This document shows positions 39,939 through 50,700 of a DNA stretch of 64,000 nucleotides, piece after piece (position 1 is the first letter of the stretch; the number at the start of each line of letters is the position of its first letter). The DNA lies in assembly GCA_964036275.1 (NCBI GenBank), contig CAXIWQ010000037.1, forward strand, positions 1-64,000. Reading direction: 5' to 3'. The stretch comes from Litoditis marina. Lineage: Eukaryota; Nematoda; Chromadorea; Rhabditida; Rhabditidae. The translations under genes were made by a program, and so were the position numbers. The notes under the pieces were generated by a model, which saw only the letters and a program-made list of their open reading frames with translations, had not been told where the DNA came from and ran no database searches.

Positions 39939-41113
39939 GTTTAGGTGCAGGTCTTGGCGGGTTTGTAGACGGTCTAGAAGCTGGCATGCGTATGCGTGAG
40001 CGGTACGATACTAACAAAGAGAAACGCGAACGTAAGGCAGCCGTAAAACAGATTAATACGGATACAAAGGCGGCATTTGCTGAAGCACAAGCGGCCGGTG
40101 CTGTAGAGGAAGGTGATTATGAAGCCTTCTGGAAGAACTATGCACTTCCAAAAATGCGGATGCAGTATCTTGAAGCGGGAGATATAGCATCTGCGAAGTC
40201 CATAACAGAATGGGGTGAAAGCGAAGCCGCCTTGAAAGGTGGCAAGCTTTTTTCATCTGCAATGTGGAAAGCCCAATCGGGCGATGCAGGCGGCGCTCTT
40301 AAAGATGCGATCGCTGCAGGTCAAACTCAGGGGTACATTGATCACGGCTACACACTGCTCGGACAGGACGAGCTGCGCGATAAAGATGGTAACTTACGTG
40401 GCTACCGCGTCACGGTGAAGGATGCGGACGGGAACGAACACAAGCAGGATATTAAGCCGCAGGATCTTCCAGAAGTCATTGCCAATGTGATGAACCCTAT
40501 CACTGCCGGTCAGTCGCAGATTGCAGCTAGACAAAAAGCTGCAGAAGCTGAGAGGAAGACGAAAAGTGACCTTGAACTTCATGAAGGCAAGAAAAAAATT
40601 GATCAGAAATATGCCAAATCCACCACGTCGGAGGAGCAGGCAAAACTATATTCCAGTACGCGCGAAAATCTTACAAAAAATGACCCAGACTTCGCTGATT
40701 TGAGTGATGATGATAAAGATCAGCGCGTGCGGTCTGAGATTGATCGTGCAAAAGCATACGGGAATGAATCCGTTGGAGTAACCGGCACTACAAAACGACC
40801 AGAACCTGCACGCATGGTTGTCGATACGAAAAATGGGGCGGTTGTTCAGGCCACGGGGACAACGCCACCAGTTGCTCCGGATCAAGTTAAAACTGCGGTT
40901 CCGATCGGCAAACCTGTGAGCGGCCAGCAGACAAAGCCTGTTGAGTTATCTGCTGGCGAGCGGGTGACCGATGCGAACATGCAGCTTAAAGATGGTGCAA
41001 GTCCGGAATATGTGAAACAGCAACTGTTGAACAATGGCGTTCCTGAAGAACAGTGGCCAGATGACCTGAAGAAACGCACAACAAGCTTTGGTGCAGTAGG
41101 ATTGGGGCTCTAA
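39935..41113 (+). CDS. Second internal virion protein
   Basis: 392 residues, alpha-helical and charged, with a small beta insertion (YTLLGQDELRDKDGNLRGYRVTVKDADGNEH) that resembles the domain seen in other podophage ejection proteins. No transmembrane helix. Overlaps the preceding gene by ATGA and ends in a terminator; probably released with the giant protein into the cell. Confidence 0.6.
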   Translation: MSLGAGLGGFVDGLEAGMRMRERYDTNKEKRERKAAVKQINTDTKAAFAEAQAAGAVEEGDYEAFWKNYALPKMRMQYLEAGDIASAKSITEWGESEAALKGGKLFSSAMWKAQSGDAGGALKDAIAAGQTQGYIDHGYTLLGQDELRDKDGNLRGYRVTVKDADGNEHKQDIKPQDLPEVIANVMNPITAGQSQIAARQKAAEAERKTKSDLELHEGKKKIDQKYAKSTTSEEQAKLYSSTRENLTKNDPDFADLSDDDKDQRVRSEIDRAKAYGNESVGVTGTTKRPEPARMVVDTKNGAVVQATGTTPPVAPDQVKTAVPIGKPVSGQQTKPVELSAGERVTDANMQLKDGASPEYVKQQLLNNGVPEEQWPDDLKKRTTSFGAVGLGL

Positions 41114-41121
41114 GCCCCAAT
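41101..41121. terminator. Bidirectional terminator with the stop codon at its loop
   Basis: ATTGGGGCT (41101-41109), loop CTA and AGCCCCAAT (41113-41121). The plus-strand stop TAA is 41111-41113; the minus-strand lipoprotein's TAA ends at the outer base of the stem. Separates convergent genes. Confidence 0.75.
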
Positions 41122-41564
41122 TACACGTTGCCCTGCTTCTTTATAACTTCAGCAGCATTCCAAGCGCCTTTAGCTCCAGCTTCATTAGCGCGATACATAA
41201 TCACAGTGGCGCCAGCATTTGCGGTTGGAGCATAAATCGGGGTGGCAAAGCCGGTAGAGCTGTATGACCCATACACATTCCGGCCGTAAGACGTTCCATT
41301 GAACGAACCTGAATTGGACGTGTTTACACCGGCGAGCTGGCGGCCTTGCGATGAGGTTGCCTGCTCAAGACGGAAATGGGTATAGCCACGTTTGATAGTG
41401 GCTTCAGCTGCCTTTTTCATAGTAACAGTGCCAGCAGATCCGGCAAACAATGCTCCTTGGGCTTGTGTGTCGATCCGAACGACATTTGGCGCGATTGGCA
41501 TTTCATTCGTTGTTGCACAACCTGAAACGATCAGTGCAACAGCCAAAAATGCAAGCTTCTTCAT
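41121..41564 (-). CDS. Lipoprotein, probable lysogenic-conversion moron
   Basis: 147 residues. Signal peptide MKKLAFLAVALIVSGC ends in a lipobox (VSGC), so Cys16 would be lipidated. The mature part has an APNVVRIDTQAQGALF segment and Gly/Ser/Tyr-rich middle. GGGGGA upstream of ATG 41564; a 31-codon in-frame upstream extension is not used. It is the only minus-strand gene of the late region and would be expressed on its own, as morons are. Possible exclusion of related phages at the outer membrane; not shown. Confidence 0.75.
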   Translation of the reverse strand: MKKLAFLAVALIVSGCATTNEMPIAPNVVRIDTQAQGALFAGSAGTVTMKKAAEATIKRGYTHFRLEQATSSQGRQLAGVNTSNSGSFNGTSYGRNVYGSYSSTGFATPIYAPTANAGATVIMYRANEAGAKGAWNAAEVIKKQGNV

Positions 41565-41689
41565 AGATAAAATCCCCCTGTTGGTAGCGCCACCATAATG
41601 ATGATAATTGCCGTCTTCAATATGTTTCAGAATGGTTTGACTGGAAACAATCGACACGACAAGATATAAAACAAATCAGGTTTGAATAA

Positions 41690-41726
41690 GCGCATGACGT
41701 GCTCCACCGATGGATGATACGTCATG
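41690..41726 (+). promoter_or_regulatory. Giant-gene leader: late motif copy 5 and start-codon hairpin
   Basis: GCGCATGACGTGCT at 41690-41703. CATGACGT (41693-41700) pairs perfectly with ACGTCATG (41719-41726), which contains the ATG at 41724. The 18-base loop carries GATGGATG. Confidence 0.7.
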
Positions 41727-44700
41727 GCTATTATCGTTGAAGACGACTTTGAATTTGCTGATGGTCTTGGTTTTTATGCGGCCAAGAAAAGCACTGAACC
41801 GGCAGAAGCTAAACAGCCGGAAGTGCCGCAAGAGGCACCAGTCGTAAACAGCGACAAACAGCCAGATCCGATACAGCAGCCAACAGCCAGCCAGCCACAA
41901 ACTACGGTGCAGCAACCAGTTGAACAACCTGCACCAACAAAGGCATTGGCGGGGTTGTCTACACGTGATTACAGCGATGCCGTAAATACACTGATTGCCG
42001 AAGCATACGGCGAAGGTGAAGAGGGCATGACGGCTGTTGCCCATGTCATCAACAATCGTGCGAATAAGCGCGGTCAGTCGATCGGTGATGTAATCCGCGC
42101 ACCGAAACAATTTACTGGTTATGAGGCACCGGGACAGGCGGCGGTCGCTGCACAGCAGGATCCGCAGATCCGCGCACAGGCCGAGAAAGTGTTGTTGTCG
42201 GTGCTTACTGGTCAAGCGCCTGATGCAACCGGCGGCGCAGACCATTATCACGCGAACTCCGTTAACCCCGATTGGGCGCAGAAGATGCCCAAAACTGCGC
42301 AGATTGGCGCACATGCATTTTATCTGGATGGAGGTAAGCCAGCTCCGGCCACACAAGCATTCGATCAGATTTTAACAGAAAATAATGAGCCCAAGGGCTT
42401 AGAGCGCCTTGTCAATCGCGGGAACAAAACGGAAGGCGATCGTCCGGCCGGATCATTGTATTTCGTCAATCCTGGGCAGGAACGAATTGCACCACAGTTT
42501 AAAAGCATTTTGACCGATACCTCAGCTGAAATGGGGCGTGGTCTGACTATCACTTCTGGCTATCGCTCACCACAGCATCGGGTTGAAGCACGGAAAAAGA
42601 ACCCCGGTCAGCATTCGCATGGCACTGCGGTTGATATTTCGATGGTCGGTATGGATGCCGATCAGCGTTTCAATTTGGTGCAGAATTTGATGGCAAAGGG
42701 CGTGAAGCGTTTCGGCACATATACGAATAGCCCGAACATGCTTCATATCGACATGAAGGATCAAACCGGCAGCGGTTCACCTTGGTTTATGCACGACACT
42801 ACAAATTCCCGTCTTTCAAAAGCGCCAGATTGGTTCAAAGCGGCTCAAAAGTCGACCAGCAAACGAGAACCGATCAAAAAAGGCGGAGTGATTAGTGTCG
42901 ATGATGATTTCAAGCCGATGGACGGTCTTGGGATTTACAAAGACCAGAATCCATTTGCGACTGAGAAAGCGGCCGCTCCCTCGCAGGAGGCTTCTGCGCC
43001 GCAGGTAGAGCAGAATATCGAAACGGATCCAGAAGCTGCGGCCATTGAAAAGCAGCTATATGAACTGAACGCTGATGGACAAGGCCGATATGAGGCAATG
43101 ACCTCGGATCAATACGCTGCGTGGAAAGAAAAATTTGACGCTGACCAGCCGGGCTTAATTCAAGATCTGTCCCGCATGGCTGCTGGTGGCGTCGTTAAAG
43201 GAATTGGTCATACCGTTCGGGGTGTCGGTGGTCTTGCCTCAGTTATGGCTCAAAACACCATCACTGAACTGATCAATCCGATTTTTGGGACAGATTTCAA
43301 GCCATCGAATCCGCTGCGTGTTCCTGCTGAATGGATCAACGAATGGGGCGAAGGCATTCAGGATGGCGTATCGGTCGCAACGAAAGAAGCTATTGCAGGA
43401 TCAACCCCTGATGGGGATATCTTGAAGCCGTCCACATGGACACTTGGTGAAAAACCATCTGCCGTTGGTTATATGGCACTCGGTCTTGATGTCTTTGGTT
43501 CAATGTTGCCTGTTGTCGCGGCCGGTGTGGCAGCGGGGCCTGTTGGTGGTATGGCTGTCGGTGGTGCGCAAGGTGGTGGTGCCGCTGAAGCGCAGGCGCA
43601 TGAAGTCATCGATGAGATGGCAAAAACACCAGGCTTACTGGAACAGCAATCCTCATATTATCGTGAGCAGATTGCAAATGGTGTCGAACCTGATGAAGCG
43701 CTGCGCCTTACCAAAGAAGCTGCAGGTAAATATGCGCTTGTTCTTACTGCTCCCGTTTCGGGTCTTGGTGGTGCTGCGACCAGTGTAATCATTCATCCCG
43801 CGACAAAAATTGCAGCTGGTTCAAATATCGCTGGCCGTGTTGGGGCTCGTTTTGGTCTTGGAGCACTCGAAGAAGGCACGCAAGAAGCTGCTGAATCGGT
43901 AGCAACCAATGCTGGTATAAACACGGGTGCAGGAACGCAGCGTGATCTTAATGAAGGCACATTTGGAGATTTCGTCCTCGGTGCTTTGGCCGGTGGTGCT
44001 ACGGGCGCAGCTGGCGGCGCGTTTTCTAAACGCGCGGATCCTGTAGCGTCGACAATTCCTGCTGACGAAAGCCCGGATATTACTGGAACTGATAGCCCTG
44101 AAGCGGCCGCAGCTCCTGAGAAGAAAGGACACTTGCGCAAAGCTCTCGATCAGTCAGCATCACGTATTGCTCTCGAATACGTTGTTGATGATGGCGCAAT
44201 CGATGGGATGCCAGCCGGTGAGCTTCATGGTCAGCGAGTGTTAATCTCAGGCAACCAAGATAACGTGCCTGCGTCAATGCGCAGAGTAATCGATCAGAAT
44301 GGTGTCGAGCGCGTAATCGGGAATGGTTTGCTTGTAGCCATAGATCAGGCTGAAAAGCAGGGGATCGTTGCTCCACCAAAAGCAGCGCCGCAGGCTGTTC
44401 CGGACAATGCGCCAGCCGTTGGGGAAGTGGTTCAGGTTCAGGGCGATGGCCTGAATATCCGCGCAAAAATTGATAGCTATCAAGACGGTGAAGCGATCGT
44501 CGTCGATACAGAAAGCGGCGAACTGTTTCAGGTTCCGATCGAAGCAATTCAATACGACAAAAAGGCTGCGGAGCTGTTGCCGGTGCGTGACGAAGTGCAT
44601 ATGGACGAAATGCAGCCACAAGCGCCCGTTGCCACTGAAATTCGCACGGAAGGATTGCCGCCACGCGATCAGCAAAAGCCTATCTCAGGAGTTTACCCGC

Positions 44701-47700
44701 CGGTTCAGCCTGGTCAAAGCGTAATCGTTGATGCTCCGGGGATGGATCGTTTCTCAGGTCGCCTTGAATCGTTCATCCCGGACGAGAATGGTGTTTTAGA
44801 AGCGATAATCACTGGCAGTGATGGAATGACGGTTCAGGTGCCGGTTGAGCACCTATTTGCAAACAATCAGTCTAAGACTGAAATAGAGGCTGAAGAGTTA
44901 AAACGGAATCCGCCTGTTGAGCGTGATGACGTGGATCCGTCAAATCCGTTGATCCGCAAGTTCAAAGACAAAGCAGTTCAGCTGCCAAATGAATTGCACA
45001 CGCGGCTTTACGATCTTGGCCGTGAACGCTTGATCTCCAAAAAGCTGTTTCGTGTATCGTCGCTCGATACTGATGCAATTATGCCGGCTGAACAGCGCAA
45101 GATTGCCGATGAATTCAAGATTGCACCTGAAGCCGTTGGTGCAATGGCTGATGATTACCGGTACCGCGTTGAGCGTGCAGGGAAAGAGGCAAAATCTAAA
45201 CTGCCAGTGAAAATGCATACTGTTAGTGAGAAGCGTCTCAAGCAGTGGCAAAGCGAATTGAAAAAAGCGCAGCCAGATCTGGCCGCACAGCTCGAACCGG
45301 CGAGTATTTCAGAAGCGGATCAGCGCGAAGCCGATGAAGCAACGGATAACGCTGGTCAGCATTGGTATGATGCTTTGCCAATGTCTGAGCGTGAGGCCAT
45401 TCTAAACTCAGCAGGCGTGAAGCGTTCCGCAAAACCTATTTTTGAAACGCATAGCAAAGCAATTCGGGATAAAATTGAAGCAGCTCGGCCTTCAAATGTG
45501 CAGGCGGCGGATATGTCGCCTGTTGCCGCGCCGATCGATGTGGCTGCTGCTGAAGCGGCCACGCATCCGGACAACAATAAAGCTGAGCCGACACAGGCAC
45601 AGAAAGAGGCCGGAAATTACAGCAAAGGCCATGTTCGCCTCGGCGGTATGGATCTGGCAATCGAAAATCCGGCTGGATCCGATCGTAAAGGCGTGGATCC
45701 GTCTGGCAAGCCGTGGGCTGTAAAGATGAAAAGCCATTACGGCTACATCAAAGGTACAGTCGGACGCGACAAGGATCATATCGATATCTTTGTGAAACCC
45801 GGCACGGAAACGATTGCTGATAACGCGCCTGTGTTTGTGGTCGATCAGGTTGACCCGAATACTGGCCGTTTTGATGAACACAAAGTGCTTGCCGGTTTCA
45901 ATACTGAAGCTGAAGCGCGTTCCGCTTATCTGGAAAACTACGCTGCAGGCTGGAAAGGTCTGGGAGACATTACTCAGACGACAGCTGCTGATTTTAAAAA
46001 GTGGACAAATACCGGAGATACGAAGGCAAAATTCGCGCCTAAGTGGTTCGGGTCACATGAAAAGGCGGATTCTTATATCCGAAAACAGGGACTGCAAAAG
46101 TCTCATGCCGTTGTGCCAAATGGTAAGCGCTTCGAGGTGCGGCCGACAAATACCCCGACAATTGAGAACTTTCAGCAATATGCAAAATCTGCACCTTGGG
46201 ATGAAATCTGGGGCAGTGAAAAATCAGCTGTTGATGATGCAATTTGGAAATTGGCCTCAACCGTACAAGGTGCCGATGAACGCTTGTCCAGTGCTGTAAA
46301 ACGCGGGGCATCAAATTCAGAACTGCTGGCTGAAGCATTTGAAGTGTTTGGCGAGTCCGGAGCTGGTGGCAACAAGTATCTTGTTGAAGCCAGAAAGGCG
46401 GGAATTGCTGTCACTCTCGAAAAAGACGAGGGCAAAAAGAAAGTTACTCTTCGCGGAAAGGATCTGGCAGATCGCATTCGAGAGCTCTTCGCGCGGTCGC
46501 TTGCTGACCAGAGAGCAGAATTCGCAGGAAAATCAGCAGAGGCCACACAGGACGAAGCAAGGCAAAATTCAGATCTGGTTGACAAAATCGTAGAGAATTC
46601 GGATCCAGTTGCTTCCGCGGCCGAGTTACAGAAAACGACCGATGCACAGAATGTCGAGTTTGCACCAAATCGCAAACCGGCCGATAAAACAGATCTGTTT
46701 TCAGATAATAAGCTGTTCACAAAGGACAAGGTTGCTGCTGCGCGTGAACGCATGCGTAAGAAGCTGGATGGTTCACAGCTGAATTCGGGTCTTGATCCAG
46801 AATTGATGACTGATGGCATGACCATCGCCGGGGCATATATTGAAGCCGGTGTGCGTAAGTTCAGTGACTATGCAAAAGCGATGGTCTCTGATTTTGGCGA
46901 CGGTATCAAACCGTATCTTTTGTCGTTCTATGAAGGCATTCGGTATTACCCTGGACTCGACACAGAGGGCATGTCTTCGACCACGGAAGCTCAGCAACAG
47001 TTCAAAGATCTGGGCAAGGCAGAATCTGAAGATACTGGCAATAATACGGATGTGCTGGTAAAGTCGGATGAAACAAAGGAAAGTCGTGCAAATGGTGATG
47101 CTTCAGAATTGGGTCAGTCTCGGCCGGGATCACTGGAAAGAATTCCTGCCGAAGAAGTACGCAGCCCTGAAAGCGAACGGGACGCTGGAGAGCGAACTGC
47201 AGAAGGCAGCGATAGCGACAGCCGAGGAAATGGGCAGCCTGCAGGACGAAGGAATGCAAGCGGACGAAGCTTGGCAGATGGTGCGCGAAAACCATCTGAT
47301 CTTACCGGAAGAACAGACAGAGACAGCGTAAGTCCTGAAGACGCGGCGGTAACGCCAGCACAACAGCTGGCCGATGGTTTTGTTATCACAGACGCGGATG
47401 CGATCGGCTCCGGTGGCGCAAAGACTAAATTCAAAAACAACATACAGGCGATCAAGCTTCTCCGGAATCTTGAAACCGAACAGCGGTCAGCAACTCGAGA
47501 CGAGCAAGCCGTGCTTGCAAAGTGGGTTGGCTGGGGTGGCCTGCAGACAGCGTTCTATCGTGAGGATGGAACCGTTGCCAATGGCTGGGAAAAAGAAGCG
47601 GCCGCACTGAAAGAGCTGCTCACAGCGGAAGAATATAAGGCTGCACAATCTTCGACGCGCAATGCGCATTACACAGATCCAAGTGTTGTGAAAGCAATCT

Positions 47701-50700
47701 GGTCGGTGGCACAGCGTTTGGGCTTTAAGGGCGGCCGCGTATTGGAGCCTTCAGTTGGTGCGGGGAATTTCCTCGGCCTTACTCCTGATAATTTACGCAA
47801 TACGGCACGCTTTACCGGTGTTGAGCTCGATCATATCACGGGCGGCATTGCGAAGCATCTTTACCCCGCTGCGAATATTCAGGCACCGACCGGTTTTCAG
47901 GATGTGACTATCCCGAATGGTTATTTCGATCTTGCGATCGGTAATCCGCCTTTCGGGTCTGAGCGTCTTTATGACAAGACGCGCCGCGACCTGAACAATA
48001 TGAGCATTCACAATTACTTCTTTGCCAAGAGTGTTGATGCGCTGAAGCCAAACGGTGTTCTGGCAATGGTAATCACAAACTCTTTCTTGGATGCCTCGAA
48101 TGCGCGAACGCGTGAATACATTGCCGATCGTGCTGATCTGCTGGCTGCAATTCGTTTGCCCAATAATGCGTTTCTGAAAAACGCAGGCACAGAAGTCACG
48201 ACTGATATTATTGTCCTGCAAAAACGTGCGGAAGGCGCTGAAAAACCAAAGTCCGATTGGGTTTCGGTCGGGGTGACCCGTGACAAAGAAGGCCGCATGG
48301 TGCCTTTGAATATGTATTTCATCAACAATCCGGACATGATGCTCGGTGAATTTGGTGCATATGGCTCAATGTATAGCCCGGATCAGCCTGCCTTGATCGC
48401 TCGTGACGGTGTGGACATGACTACCGCATTAAACGAGGCCATTGAAAAACTTCCTGCCAATGTCATGGCTGATATTGTTACCGATGTTCAGCCGGAGACA
48501 ATCACAGTTGCAAAAGATGTGGGCGATACGCCGATCGGCTCCGCATTTATAGATGCGGATGGGAATGTCTACGTTCGTGCTCCGGATCTTGTCGGTGAAA
48601 CACGTGCCTCTTTAATCGAATTCCCAAATGAAAAAGCCAAAGAACGTGTTCAGGGTCTTGTGCGGATCCGTGATGCCTTTGCAAAATTGCGCAAAGCGCA
48701 AATCTCAGAGAATGCGTCTGACGCGACAGTTGAAAACCTACGTGGTCAGCTGAATAAGTTTTATGATGCGTTCACTAAAAAGCACGGATTTATCAACCAG
48801 CAAGCAAACCGTCTGCTGTTTGCCGATGATCCAACATGGTCGCAATTGTCTGCCCTTGAGGACGGATACGATCGTGGCGTTAGTAAAACGGTCTCAGATC
48901 GCACTGGTGAAGCGGTTCGCGCCCCAAGCGCACGCAAGGCACCTATTTTCTCGCAACGCACGCAGCACCCGTATAAACGGCCGACAAGTGCAGATACCGC
49001 AAAGGATGCTCTGGCTATTAGCCTGTCAGAGCGCGGTCGTCTGGATATTGAAGAAGTTTCCAAGCTTTACGGAAAAACGACAGATCAGACTGTATCCGAG
49101 CTCGGTGATCTGATTTTTAAAGCCCCTGAAGGCGGCTATGAAACCGCTGATTTATATTTGTCAGGGAATGTCAAAAAGAAGCTTGCCCAGGCGAAAGCCG
49201 CTGCCGTTGAAAATCCTGAATATCGGCGCAACGTCGAAGCGCTTCAGGAAGTCATACCGGCAGACATTGAGCCTATCGACATTGATGTAAAAGCTGGCTC
49301 CCCTTGGGTGCCTGCCAAGCATGTCGCGGCGTTTGCAGACCATATCAAAGGTGTTTCCGGATCCCGTGCAGTCTATTCGGCCGGCAACGTGAAATGGGAA
49401 GTGTCTGGTTCTCGTGCCAACGAAGCTCAGGAGGCTTTGTGGGGAACCGGCGCAGCCAAGCTGGATACAATTCTTGATGCCGCGCTGAATGCCAAGCCGA
49501 TCAGCATCACTTACAAAACTCGTGACGGTGTTTTCACGGATCAAGCGGCAACTGATGCAGCGAATGCAAAAGTTGAAAAGCTGAAAGACGAGTGGAAGCG
49601 CTGGATCTGGGAGGACGAGACACGGCGCAACGAATTGGCGCGTCTGTATAATGATATTTACAATACCAATGTTCGGACAAAATATGATGGTTCGCATCTG
49701 ACCTTGCCGGGTAAGGTTGGTGACGATGTTATCAGTCTGCGACCGCACCAGAAAGATTACATTTGGCGGCGCTTACAATCATCAACCACATTGGCAGATC
49801 ATACGGTCGGTGCGGGTAAGACTTTTGCTGAAATTGCTGCGACAATGGAAATGCGCCGTACCGGTCAGGCAAAAAAGCCAATGCTGGTAGTTCCGAACCA
49901 TCTGGTCGGACAATGGGCAGCTGATTTCGTTAAGCTGTATCCAAATGCCAATGTTCTCGCCGCCACGAAAAAGGATTTCGAAAAAGGCAACCGCAAGCGA
50001 TTGTTTGCACGTGTCGCCACCGGTGATTGGGATGCTATCATTGTTGCGCATTCTTCATTCAGTAAGATTGGCGTGGATCCTGTATTTGAAGCGGAATTCA
50101 TTGAGCAGCAAATCGCCGATATTGAACAGTCGATGACAGATCTGCGCAGCCAGTCTGGTAAAGACGGCCGCAACGTCAAGCAGCTGACCAAGTGGCGCGA
50201 TAACATGCAGGCCAAACTTGAACGCTTGATGGACTCCGGCGCAAAAGACGCTGGCATGACTTTTGAGGAAATGGGTATTGATGCCCTTTCCGTTGACGAA
50301 GCACATGAATTCAAGAACCTTGGATTTGCAACGTCTATGCAGCGTGTTGCTGGCCTCGGGGATCCAACGGGTTCACAGAAGGCCGCGGATCTGTTTGTGA
50401 AAATCCAAAGCGTTAAAAAGCGCACAGGCGGTCGAAATGTTGCGTTCCTTACCGGCACGCCAGTTTCAAACACAATGGCCGAAATGTTCACGATGCAGCG
50501 GTATCTTGATTATGACGGCCTGAAGGCATCTGGCGTTGCGCATTTTGATGCATGGGCGCGTGTGTTCGGTGAAGTGGTGACGGATTGGGAACTCTCCCCT
50601 TCTGGTCAATACAAATTGAATAGCCGTTTTGCAAAGTTCGTAAACGTGCCTGAATTGTTGCAACGGTATCGATCATTTGCTGACGTAATTACCAACGCTG

